DNA of 64,000 nucleotides from Candidatus Opimibacter iunctus (lineage in GTDB: Bacteria > Bacteroidota > Bacteroidia > Chitinophagales > Saprospiraceae), in contig JADJVH010000003.1 in assembly GCA_016716665.1 (NCBI GenBank), forward strand, positions 1 through 64,000. Reading direction: 5' to 3'. Under the pieces are notes generated by a model. That model was not told the origin of the DNA. It did no database searches and was given only the letters and a program-made list of their open reading frames with translations. Of this stretch, positions 1 through 9,031 are shown piece by piece. The translations under genes and the position numbers were made by a program. Every line of letters starts with the position of its first letter. Position 1 is the first letter of the stretch.

Positions 1-1
1 G

Positions 2-1229
2 AAAATTTTCGGTGTCAACACATTTGCATTCAGACTGCCATCAGTCATCATGGGTACGATCATGGTGTGGCTGATTTATGATATATCCAGGATGTGGATA
101 AAAAATAGGGATGTAGCCTTCATAGCTGCATTCATTGCCGCTTTCTCCTATTATCCACTAGAAATGATTTCAGGTTGGGTAAGTCTTGACCACAATGACC
201 TGGCATTTACGTTCTACGCTACTTGCTCCTTTTGGGCTTTACTCAGGTATACCCGTTCAGACAAGAAAGTCAAATGGGCTATCCTGATTGGTGTCTTTGC
301 CGGAATGGCCATATCTCAACAAATGGCTGACAGGTTTACTGGTATTTGGGGGCTGGGGGATTTATATCATACAGACCTCTTACAAAACCAAGATCAGAGC
401 GTATATTGATATTGGATTGGGGGTATTAGCAGCCTGTGTAGTATTTGTTCCATGGCAACTCTATATCATAAAAATTCCGGTTTCCCACAGGAGAGTGCTA
501 TCTCATATGCCACTAATCGGAAACATATGACGGACGATCTCGGGCATCCAGGTGATACTTTTACCCATCTAAAATTTTTAGGGACCTCCTATGGATATGT
601 GGTGATTACTTTTTTTGTCTTTGGGGTGATTTACCTTTTATGGAAGAAAAAATCTTCCCGCCCTTTTACATTGACAGCGCTTGCAATGATTACAGTCATC
701 TTCGCATTCTTCTCTCTACTTGTTGCGACTAAAATGCCAGCCCTCGTCTATCCTGTTTCTTCCTTAGTCATCATTATTGCTGCTGCAGGCATCTATGGCT
801 CTATTAGATATGCCTTCTATTCATTAAACAGCCCCCCCCAATACAATTTGGAAAGGCGCTATATTACTTATAATAACACTTATCAACGTATTCAACACAT
901 TTAAGGCCTCCGAAATCGCCCAAATCCGCAATCAAGACAATGCGTTTCGAAACAATAAAATCATAAATAATACTGTCTACAAGAAACTTGATATAAACTC
1001 CCTAGGCGATAGGATCGTGCTCAACTGCAGGCCTTATGAGAATATCGAACTCATGTTTTATAAAGACTGTATAGCCTACCACTGGTATCCTCCCGCAGCG
1101 ACAATAGATTCCTTGAAAACTGCCGGATACCATTTTGCAGCCTTTGACTATCCGGGTGACCAGCAGCAACTGCCGGAATGGATAAAAGCAGACACATCTA
1201 TCATGATACTACCGTATGTGATGAAATGA
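2..1229 (+). pseudogene. ArnT-like GT39 membrane glycosyltransferase, 5'-truncated and frameshifted
   Basis: The gene is open at the left edge and reads as one membrane glycosyltransferase only if three frame changes are allowed, near 314, near 479 and in the C homopolymer at 832-839. The stitched protein has alternating hydrophobic helices, a motif LDHNDLAFTFY, and a soluble C-terminal tail ending at 1229, which fits the lipid-linked-sugar dependent PMT/ArnT superfamily (GT39) that transfers sugars outside the membrane. The N-terminal catalytic loop lies outside the window. Family assignment rests on topology and general resemblance. The third break sits in a C run, so sequencing error is at least as likely as true decay. 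Substrate unknown. Confidence 0.6.
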
Positions 1230-1254
1230 TGAAAATGCTGGAGAATTTCAATGA

Positions 1255-1432
1255 GCGGCGCGCCCCCTACCCCTGTTTTCCGCAACGCTCATCCCTACGC
1301 ATGGAAATCCAGGGGACCAAGGCATACTTCGTAATTAATATACAGGCCTTTGCGCAACGGGGTTCTCCCTGGATTCGAAGAAACAGGGAGTTAGAGGGGC
1401 GCGTATGGAAAAAAGGCCATTCAATAAATTTC
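1255..1432. repeat. Palindromic intergenic repeat, copy A (DUF559 locus 1)
   Basis: First of three imperfect direct copies (also about 1891-2065 and 2076-2307). Each copy is itself a long inverted repeat: the outer arms are GCGCCCCCTACCCCTG and the complementary CAGGGAGTTAGAGGGGCGC, and the inner arms are AATCCAGGGGACC and GGTTCTCCCTGGATT. It starts 26 bases after the stop of the glycosyltransferase remnant and ends about 60 bases before the DUF559 gene. Confidence 0.85.
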
Positions 1433-1494
1433 TTTAAAGACTATTGCCTTGGATTGATTTAGACCCTAATTTTCAAATCTAAACCACCAGTTGA

Positions 1495-1881
1495 ATGAAA
1501 TTGAACATGCATATTTTTGCATCTCCCAGGATATTTGGGTACGCAAAATCGCTCAGAGCAAATCCAACTCCAGCTGAACAAATTTTATGGGAACATTTGA
1601 GGGCCCGGAGGATGGAAGGAGAGAAATTTCGCAGGCAACACCCCAGCAAGAAATTTATACTTGATTTTTATTGCTATAAGTACAGAATAGGTATTGAACT
1701 TGATGGTGAGCAACATGCTAGTCCCGTTAATCAGTTTTATGATAATGATAGAACTGAAATTCTCGAAGGGTATACGCTGCATATACTGAGATTCACAAAT
1801 CAGGATGTTTATGATCGTTTGGATTTCGTTCTGGAAACGATAAGGCAGAAGATTTTCTATTTAAGGAAACTGAAGGGTTAA
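1495..1881 (+). CDS. DUF559 (Vsr-like) endonuclease-domain protein, locus 1
   Basis: This 128-residue protein carries the DUF559 core: PTPAEQILWEHLR near residues 24-36, KFRRQHP near 44, DFYC near 57 and the acidic motif ELDGEQH near 68-74, which match the PD-(D/E)XK/very-short-patch-repair endonuclease fold. The start was chosen because the second DUF559 protein in the window (27792-28193) begins with the same MKxxMH pattern at the same distance from the core. DUF559 proteins are predicted nucleases, mostly uncharacterised. The gene stands alone on its strand, between copies A and B of a palindromic repeat that does not occur elsewhere in the window. A link between gene and repeat is inference; DNA cleavage is predicted from the family. 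Confidence 0.85.
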   Translation: MKLNMHIFASPRIFGYAKSLRANPTPAEQILWEHLRARRMEGEKFRRQHPSKKFILDFYCYKYRIGIELDGEQHASPVNQFYDNDRTEILEGYTLHILRFTNQDVYDRLDFVLETIRQKIFYLRKLKG

Positions 1882-1890
1882 TTTCATAAG

Positions 1891-2065
1891 GGCAGCGCGC
1901 CCCCTGCCCCTGTTTTCCGCTCCCCACGCATCTAGGCATGGAAATCCAGGGGACCTAGGCACATACCTTAATTATTATTTAGGCCTTTACGCGTGGGGGT
2001 TCTCCCTGGATTCGAAGAAACAGGGAGTCAGAGGGCAGCATAGGCAGAAAGGCCATTCATGAATT
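1891..2065. repeat. Palindromic intergenic repeat, copy B (DUF559 locus 1)
   Basis: Second copy of the element described at 1255-1432, beginning 9 bases after the DUF559 stop codon. It keeps the inner arms AATCCAGGGGACC / GGTTCTCCCTGGATT and ends with the tail AGGCCATTCATGAATTTCG, which copy C also has. Confidence 0.85.
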
Positions 2066-2075
2066 TCGAAATCCA

Positions 2076-2307
2076 ACGCGCCCCCTACCTACTTCGACTA
2101 CCTTTCGCACATTCATGTACACCCCGCTCATCACTGCACCTGTTTTCCGCACCTCTCATCCCTACCCATGGAAATCAAGGGGACCTAGGCACATACCTTA
2201 ATTATTACTTAGGCCTTTGCGCGTGGGGGTTCTCCCTGGATTCGGAACGAAATAGGGAGTTAGAGGGCAGCACAGGCAGAAAGGCCATTCATGAATTTCG
2301 GGAAGTG
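2076..2307. repeat. Palindromic intergenic repeat, copy C with insertion
   Basis: Third copy of the element. It contains about 45 extra bases near 2090-2135 that include CTTCGACTACCTTTCGC, a short motif also present near 6202. Outside this insertion it follows copy B closely, including the shared 3' tail. Confidence 0.8.
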
Positions 2308-2384
2308 ACCCTACCTCATTTCCATCCACTGCTGTTTTCTTCCCAAAGAAAGAAAACCCATCCTCCATTGGCTAACTTTGCCAA

Positions 2385-5300
2385 ATGAATCGCAAAAGCA
2401 TCTCTCTCGGAACTATTGGACTGATCATATTGAGTTTTACAATACTCACCTTCCCCTCCTGCAAAAACGAACCATCCGTAGGATCCAAAGGCGCCACCAG
2501 CGCCACCATCCAAATGGAATCCCTCCCTGCCACAGAAACTGGCGTCAACTTCAGAAACCAGGTCAATGAAGAAGGGCGCGTCAATATCTTCACCTGGCAC
2601 TTTATCTACGACGGTGCCGGTGTAGCCGCCGGGGATATCAATAATGACGGCCTGCCTGATCTCTACTTTGCAGGCAATATGGTGCCGGACAAATTGTATC
2701 TCAATAAAGGCAATTTTAAGTTTGAAGACATCACGGCCAACGCAGGCATAAGCCCACAGATCTGGTCAAGTGGTGTCACCATGGTCGATGTCAATGCGGA
2801 TGGACTGCTCGATATCTATGTGTGTAAAAATTCGCCGTCGGCGGTGCCGGACAACAACCGGAATAAACTGTATATCAACCAGGGCAACAACGTATTTCGC
2901 GAAAAAGCAGCGCAGTATGGCATAGATGATATTGGCTTTGGCATCCAATCCACATTCTTTGATGCAGACCAGGATGGTGATCTCGACATGTACTTAGTCA
3001 ACCAGCCGTTTGACGAATTCTCCCGCCTGGTCAACAAGCCGGAGGCTGTAGCACAATACCCGATGACTGATCGCTTTTTTATGTTCGAAAACGGTAAGTA
3101 TGTCGATAAGACTTCAACCCTTGGCATGCTTGACTCCCGCTATGGCCTGAGTGTGGCCCTTGGTGATTTTGATCTCAATGGATGGACCGATATGTATGTC
3201 TGCAATGATTACCATCATGCCGACTTTATGTACATGAATGACCAGGGAAAATTTAAAGATGAAATACAAAGCCGCACGGGGCACATCTCCTTTTACTCCA
3301 TGGGATCCGATGCAGGAGATATCAACTCGGATGGCTGGACAGATCTGATCACACTGGATATGGCCTTTGACGACAACTACAAATCAAAGACCAACATGGG
3401 TGCTATGGATCCCGATCGCTTTCACGGGCTCGTGGCAGAAGGACAATACTATCAGTACATCCAGAATGCATTGCAGGTCAATATGGGCCATGGATATTTC
3501 TCAGAGATGGGTGAGCTGGCCGGTGTCTCCAGGTCAGACTGGAGCTATGCTTCTTTGTTTGCCGACCTCGACATCGACGGCGACCAGGATATCCTTGTGA
3601 CCAATGGTGTGCTGCGCGATCTCCAGGACAATGACTTCAATGCACGGATCAAGGAAATGTACCAGGGCATGGTCGGGCCGTCTAACTATCTCGAAGTACT
3701 CGATATACTACCATCAAATCCGGTACGCAACATCATCTACAGCAATGATGGCAATATGCAGTTTACAAAATTGCCTCCTTCCAATGGTTTCAATGATCCT
3801 GGTTTCTCTCAAGGCATGGCCTATGTTGACCTCGATGGTGATGGCCTCCTCGATGTGGTCATCAACAATATGAATGCACAGGCATCAATCTACAAAAACA
3901 CCAGTACCACCAATGGTCACTATCTCAAGATAAAACTCAAAGGCGAGGGACAGAATCTCAATGGGCTTGGAACATCAGTAGTCGCCTACTTCTCTGGAAA
4001 GAAGCAGATACAAACGATGCAGACTTCGCGCGGATATTTCTCTTCCGTCGAGCCCGAATTATATTTCGGACTTGGGAATATTGCTGAGGTGGATTCAATC
4101 AAAGTGTACTGGAACCACAAGGCAATGTCGGTGTTAAAAAATATCAAGGTTGATAAAACACTCACGATCGATTTTGAAAAAGAAAAGAAGATACCCTTTG
4201 CCCTTGACCTGAAGGTTGGAATTAATTTCAAGGAAGAACATCTTTGCGATTTTATGCACCAGGAAACTGACTTCAATGACTTTGCCGCCCAGGTATTGAT
4301 GCCTTACAAGTTGTCTCAAAACGGACCATTTATATCTGTAGGTGATCTCAATGCAGACGGACGTGAAGATTTCTTTATTGGCGGAGCAGCAGGTCAGGCT
4401 GGAAGCCTCTATATGCAAAGCGCATCGTGGCAATTTGAAAAATCAAACCAGCCCGCACTCGAAAGCGATAAAAGCGCAGAGGACATGGAGTCAGTCATCA
4501 CGGACACGGATGGTGATGGTGACCTGGACCTGATCGTCACTAGTGGTAGCAGTGAATTTGCTGTAAGAGATCCATCGCTCAAAGTGCGACTCTATCTCAA
4601 TGATGGCAAAGGCAATCTGACACGTGCCGGAACCAAAGCAATGCCTGATATGCTCATCAATGGGCAGTGTATCGAAGCCTTTGATGCAGATGGTGATAAG
4701 GATCTTGACTTGTTTATTGGCGGTAGGCAAGTCAGTGGGCAGTACGCTGCACCTGCTGATTCACGACTTCTCATCAATCAATCCGGTTCGTTTAGTGATC
4801 AGACAAAAACACTTGCTCCATTCCTCAATCAATTTGGCATGGTCACCGATGCCATCAGTGATGATATCGACAAGGATGGCGACCTGGACCTCCTCGTCGT
4901 CGGTGAATGGATGAAGCCTGCCCTGCTTCTCAATGATGGCAAAGGAAAGTTTACTGAAAAGGTAATTCCCTCTGCTGCATCTGGTTTGTGGTTGACCATA
5001 GAGAAAGAAGATTTTGATGGTGATGGAGATTCAGATTTCATCCTCGGCAACCTCGGGTGGAACAATAAATACGGCGGCTCCAAGGGCACCAACCTTGAAG
5101 TTTATGCTGGAGACGTCGATCACAATGGGGACAATGATGTTATACTCGCTATGACTAAAGAGATCTCCTGGCCCCTGTGCGTGGCAGAGATCGGTCTGCG
5201 CAAGAGATGCCATTTATTAAATCGAAATATCCTACCTACGAGAGTTTTGCAAAAGCAAAATTTACTGACATCTATCCTGAAGAGATGTTGAAGCGTGGAG

Positions 5301-5692
5301 TCCATAAGCAAGTATCCTCCATGTCAAGTACCTATCTCCGCAACAACGGGGATGGGACCTTCAGTTCAGGCGACCTGCTATCAGCCTGCCAGGCCGGTCC
5401 TGTAAAGGCATTCTATGTTGGCGACATCAATGGAGATACATTTCTCGATTTCATCTATGCCGGCAATCATCTGGCCACCGAGATTGAGACAGCACGATAT
5501 GATGGCCTGTATCCTGGTGTTTGTCTTGGTGATGGCAAGGGAAATTTCACTTGCAATACAGCCCTGATAGATGGCAAATTTCGCATTGAAGATGCGCGTG
5601 ACATCCAGCAAATCAAACTGGCGGATGGACGACAGGTGTATTTGATTGCTAATAATAATGGGGGGATGAGGGTGTGTTCACTTTCGAATTAG
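2385..5692 (+). CDS. FG-GAP/VCBS repeat lipoprotein with ASPIC/UnbV domain (frameshifted near 5172)
   Basis: Predicted surface lipoprotein of about 1,100 residues. A signal peptide ends in a lipobox with Cys26 (LTFPSC). Calcium-binding FG-GAP repeats of the type DGDGDLDL occupy roughly residues 70-420 and again 650-930; between them, about 510-585, lies an ASPIC/UnbV domain (GHYLKIKLKG ... RGYFSSVEPELYFGLG). Such proteins are common in Bacteroidota, where they are thought to bind glycans or other ligands at the cell surface; no enzymatic role is known. The reading frame changes near 5172, in TGGCCCCTGTGC: the first frame ends at 5291, while the conserved C-terminus (RGRDRSAQEMPFIKSKYPTYE) continues in another frame from about 5177 to 5692. 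The break looks like a base lost next to a C run. There is no SusC/SusD neighbour. Confidence 0.85.
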
Positions 5693-5722
5693 AATTATCA
5701 GTAGCCTATATTTATAATTGAA

Positions 5723-6169
5723 ATGAATGCTCAATCCCTATCCCACCTCACCCATCTCTGCACAATCATCCCTGACAAGTTCAGCGTCCTGACCGAAGCA
5801 GAATGGACCACCCGGCCCGCTCCTGATAAATGGAACAGGAAAGAAATCCTCGGCCATCTCATCGATAGCGCGACCAACAATCATCACCGGTTTGTGCGCG
5901 CGCAGTTTGAAGACAGGCTATTAATCACATACAATGCGGATGATTGGGTTGCGGCCAGCCGGTACCAGGATATGCCCGTATCCCATTTGGTGGCCTTCTG
6001 GCAGATTTATAATCTGCATATCGCAGAGTTGATCCGCCAGATTCCGGCAGAGATCATGACAAGGGAATGCCATACAGGGGATGAGGTCCCGCATACGCTG
6101 GCATGGATATTCGATGATTATGTGGTGCATCTGGAGCACCATCTGCGGGAGATGGTGGATTATGATTGA
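5723..6169 (+). CDS. DinB family protein (putative metal-dependent hydrolase/transferase)
   Basis: Predicted cytoplasmic four-helix-bundle protein of 148 residues of the DinB/YfiT superfamily. Typical features are WNRKEILGHLIDSATNNHHRF near residues 36-56, whose GHLID histidine is a usual metal ligand, and DYVVHLEHHL near 135-144, which supplies the other histidines. Members use a divalent metal for thiol transfer or hydrolysis, but the substrate of this subgroup is unknown. It starts 30 bases after the FG-GAP lipoprotein on the same strand and could share its transcript. Confidence 0.8.
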   Translation: MNAQSLSHLTHLCTIIPDKFSVLTEAEWTTRPAPDKWNRKEILGHLIDSATNNHHRFVRAQFEDRLLITYNADDWVAASRYQDMPVSHLVAFWQIYNLHIAELIRQIPAEIMTRECHTGDEVPHTLAWIFDDYVVHLEHHLREMVDYD

Positions 6170-6283
6170 TCAATAGAGACAGATCTGCCTGATCGGTTAT
6201 GCCCCTTCGACTACCTTTCGCTTCACCTTGTCCGCCCGCTCAGGGCAGCGCCTACAGGGCATGAATAATTTTTCATTTACACA

Positions 6284-6560
6284 TGCTACCGACCTTTAGC
6301 CCCTACGGGGCATTGATATTTCTATCTCATCATGAATCGATAATCACAACAGATCTGACATGTCGGTGATGTCTCGACGGGACATGAATTGACTTTTATT
6401 GTCATTTGCTACCGACCTGTAACCCCTACGGGGCATTGATATTTCTATCTCATCATGAATCGATAATCACAACAGATCTGACATGTCGGTGATGTCTCGA
6501 CGGGACATGAATTGACTTTTATTGTCATTTGCTACCGACCTGTAGCCCCTAAGGGGCATT
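6284..6560. repeat. 123-bp tandem repeat, two full copies plus a partial third
   Basis: Units begin with TGCTACCGACCTGTAGCCCC at 6284, 6407 and 6530, a period of exactly 123 bases; the first two units are nearly identical and the third stops after about 30 bases. Each unit contains the palindrome GCCCCTACGGGGC. A related sequence in opposite orientation (GCCCCGTAGGGGCTACAGG, followed by TTGGTAGCA) occurs at 6670-6698, and further degenerate copies lie at 6597-6620 and 6720-6738. Confidence 0.9.
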
Positions 6561-6760
6561 GATATCCACCAGATTGCTATAGAATTGAAAAACGATGCCC
6601 CATTTGGGCTACAGGTGGGTAGCAGTAGTAATGTGCCAATTACGATCATCGGAATTGCGGAACATCATTGCCCCGTAGGGGCTACAGGTTGGTAGCAAAG
6701 AGAATGCAATAAATAATTCTTGCCCTGTAGGGGCAAAACATGATCAGGTAGACACCTGTG
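6561..6760. repeat. Inverted, degenerate copies of the GCCCCTACGGGGC repeat
   Basis: Between the tandem block and the helicase leader the same core appears in reverse orientation at 6597-6620 (GCCCCATTTGGGCTACAGG), 6670-6698 and 6720-6738 (TTGCCCTGTAGGGGCAA). With the block at 6284-6560 this forms one repeat cluster with convergent units. No protein-like reading frame is present from 6170 to 7167. Confidence 0.7.
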
Positions 6761-7018
6761 GTATATATCAACACCCTTTCTCCTGAAAAACCACCTATTC
6801 CACCCTCTGCTTTTGTCAAATCACCATTCCAAAACCAGGAAACCTCCCACAATGAAAAGTTAATTCCCCCAACCCAGATAAAAATAAAAATATATAACCA
6901 TTTAACATTAACCATTTAACACATTACAAATCCCCTTCATTACTCCCCCTTCGCCTCCGCCCTAGCCTCCCCTTTTCACCTAATCTATTGATTTTCTGTA
7001 TTTTCTCAAATATTCCCT

Positions 7019-7026
7019 TATCTTTG
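7019..7026 (+). promoter_or_regulatory. Promoter -7 box (TATCTTTG) of the DEAD-box helicase gene
   Basis: TATCTTTG matches the Bacteroidota TAnnTTTG box exactly and lies in an AT-rich stretch. The expected transcript start is about 7033, giving a 5' leader of roughly 135 bases, much longer than for the other genes in this window. Confidence 0.6.
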
Positions 7027-7033
7027 TGGTCTT

Positions 7034-7167
7034 GTATGTTAATTCTCTCTCAGAGTTTACAGAGTCCCCAAGACTCAAACGCCGTGTGAAGGCTTAACGT
7101 AAGGCAGGTAATGTATCGCGAGTGTAGCTGATAGCCTTACCACATTTTTTAATCTAACTATTTTATT
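7034..7167 (+). promoter_or_regulatory. Long structured 5' leader of the helicase gene
   Basis: This stretch between the promoter and the GTG start holds a possible hairpin: GTGAAGGCT at 7084-7092 can pair with AGCCTTAC at 7132-7139 with one bulged base, enclosing about 40 bases. No upstream reading frame is obvious. Cold-shock helicase genes often have regulatory leaders, so thermo- or autoregulation is possible, but this is inference. Confidence 0.4.
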
Positions 7168-8412
7168 GTGTCGTTTAACAACCTACCGCTCATTGAGCCT
7201 GTGCTCAGAGCATTACAACATGAAGGGTACACCACCCCAACACCAATCCAACAACAAGCCATCCCAGCCATCCTCGAACGCAAAGACGTCCGTGGCTGTG
7301 CACAGACCGGCACCGGAAAAACAGCAGCTTTTGCTATTCCGCTATTACAACTGATGCATGAGGAGCAACTAAAATCCCCTCAGGCACACCGTACGATCCA
7401 GGCACTGGTCCTGACCCCTACACGCGAACTGGCCATCCAGATTGAAGAAAGCTTCAAAGCCTATGGCCGATACCTCAACCTACGCCACCTAGTGGTGTTT
7501 GGCGGTGTATCGCAAGTAAGCCAGGTCAACAGCCTGCGCAGAGGCATCGATATCCTTGTCGCTACCCCGGGCCGATTACTCGACCTGATGCAGCAAGGCC
7601 ACGTCAACCTCAAAGAGATCAAATACCTGGTCCTGGACGAAGCCGACCGTATGCTCGACATGGGATTTGTACATGATGTCAAACGCATCATTGCCAAGCT
7701 CCCGGCGAAAAAACAAACCCTGTTTTTCTCCGCCACGATGCCACCGGAAATCAACGCCCTGGCCAATTCATTACTGCACAACCCCGTCAAGGTAGAAGTG
7801 ACTCCGGTCTCCTCTACTGTCGATGCCATCCAGCAGTACATCTATTTTACACAGAAGGAAAACAAATCCTTCCTGCTCAAGCATGTACTCTCTGATGACT
7901 CGATCAAAACCGCACTGGTCTTTACCCGTACCAAACATGGTGCAGATAAACTGGTCAAGTTCCTGGTCAAGTCAGGCATCCGCGCTGAAGCGATCCACGG
8001 TAACAAATCACAAGGCGCAAGGCAAATCGCACTGAAGAATTTCAAGAATCGCACCACACGTGTACTGGTAGCTACGGATATCGCGGCGAGAGGAATCGAC
8101 ATCGATGATCTCACCCACGTATTCAACTACGAACTTCCTGAAGTACCTGAAACCTATGTACACCGTATTGGTCGTACCGGAAGGGCAGGTGCAAGCGGCC
8201 ATGCTTTATCATTCTGCGACTATGAAGAGAAAGCGCTGCTCAAGGATATCCAGAAACTGATCTCCAAGTCTATCCCTGTTGTCACCGAACATCCTTACCC
8301 GATGAGCGCACAGCTGGCCGATATGACTGTCAGGAGTTCAGGCATCAGCAATATTAAAGCAGGCAGAGGCAGATCTTCCAGTATCCACCGTCCTGCTCCG
8401 GCAAGAAGGTAA
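7168..8412 (+). CDS. rhlE: DEAD-box ATP-dependent RNA helicase (RhlE-like)
   Basis: Superfamily 2 RNA helicase of 414 residues that unwinds short RNA duplexes in ribosome assembly, RNA decay or cold adaptation. All core motifs are visible: Q motif around residues 20-30, Walker A AQTGTGKT (45-52), PTREL (84-88), GG near 112, TPGR (133-136), DEAD (157-160), SAT (188-190), and motif VI HRIGRTGR (332-339). The tail after about residue 375 is short and ends in a basic SSIHRPAPARR, typical of RhlE-type enzymes rather than the long DbpA or CshA tails. The start is the GTG at 7168, just upstream of the Q-motif aromatic; no ATG in frame fits. A Rho-independent terminator follows at 8447. Confidence 0.9.
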   Translation: MSFNNLPLIEPVLRALQHEGYTTPTPIQQQAIPAILERKDVRGCAQTGTGKTAAFAIPLLQLMHEEQLKSPQAHRTIQALVLTPTRELAIQIEESFKAYGRYLNLRHLVVFGGVSQVSQVNSLRRGIDILVATPGRLLDLMQQGHVNLKEIKYLVLDEADRMLDMGFVHDVKRIIAKLPAKKQTLFFSATMPPEINALANSLLHNPVKVEVTPVSSTVDAIQQYIYFTQKENKSFLLKHVLSDDSIKTALVFTRTKHGADKLVKFLVKSGIRAEAIHGNKSQGARQIALKNFKNRTTRVLVATDIAARGIDIDDLTHVFNYELPEVPETYVHRIGRTGRAGASGHALSFCDYEEKALLKDIQKLISKSIPVVTEHPYPMSAQLADMTVRSSGISNIKAGRGRSSSIHRPAPARR

Positions 8413-8446
8413 GACACATTGAAAAATTGTTTTCTCACAACAATAG

Positions 8447-8477
8447 AAAGAGGCTCCAAAAGGGCCTCTTTTTTTTA
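8447..8477 (+). terminator. Rho-independent terminator after the helicase gene
   Basis: AAAGAGGC pairs with GCCTCTTT around a short loop (TCCAAAAG) and is followed by eight T residues. It lies between the helicase stop and the next gene. Confidence 0.85.
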
Positions 8478-8508
8478 TCTTGGGATCACAAACATCACAC
8501 TACATACT

Positions 8509-8934
8509 ATGAAACATCACGTACTTACCCTGGCATTACTGATCATCCTCCTCACTTCCTGCAACAATCAACCAAAGAGTATTGCAGAAACAAACTCCAG
8601 TGCAGATCCGACTGTAACAACAGAAAACAATCAGCAAGGTCTCGTTACGACGTGTTATATGGGCCTGATCGGAAAAGATACCATGCTCCTCCAGGTCAGG
8701 CGGTTTGACAATGTGGCAACAGGTGATCTCTCATACCTCTTTCACGAAAAGGATAGACAGACAGGCGAGTTTGATGCACGGATCATGGGGGATACACTTA
8801 TCGGTGAGTACATCTTTGATTCAGAAGGCATGTCTTCTGCACGCCAGATTGCATTCCTCTTGAAAGGGACACTGCCGTCGAAGGATATGGCGAAGTGGAA
8901 GAGAAAAATGGTGGGATGGTTTTTACAGACCTAA
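8509..8934 (+). CDS. Small hypothetical lipoprotein
   Basis: The start at 8509 was chosen over the longer frame from 8419 because it yields a clean SPII signal peptide (MKHHVLTLALLIILLTSC) and lies downstream of the preceding terminator. The mature 120-odd residues begin with a low-complexity Asn/Ser/Thr linker, followed by a small beta-rich region containing YMGLIGKDTMLLQV and GDTLIGEYIFDSEG. I do not recognise the family. Similar short Bacteroidota lipoproteins are often anchored to the outer membrane with unknown roles. A near-consensus box TATCTTGG lies at 8477-8484, about 25 bases upstream. Confidence 0.7.
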   Translation: MKHHVLTLALLIILLTSCNNQPKSIAETNSSADPTVTTENNQQGLVTTCYMGLIGKDTMLLQVRRFDNVATGDLSYLFHEKDRQTGEFDARIMGDTLIGEYIFDSEGMSSARQIAFLLKGTLPSKDMAKWKRKMVGWFLQT

Positions 8935-9031
8935 AGAAAATTGAATTTGGCAAGGGCCTTAACCTAAGCAAAGTGACATGTCCAAATTAGCAAAGTTTAG
9001 TTTCGCCTTCTGCAGATTTGTAAGCCATAAA

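Noticed and set aside
2059..2388. Plus-strand 109-codon frame in the repeat region
   Set aside because: It lies mostly inside repeat copy C, whose sister copies do not keep the frame, so it is not a gene.
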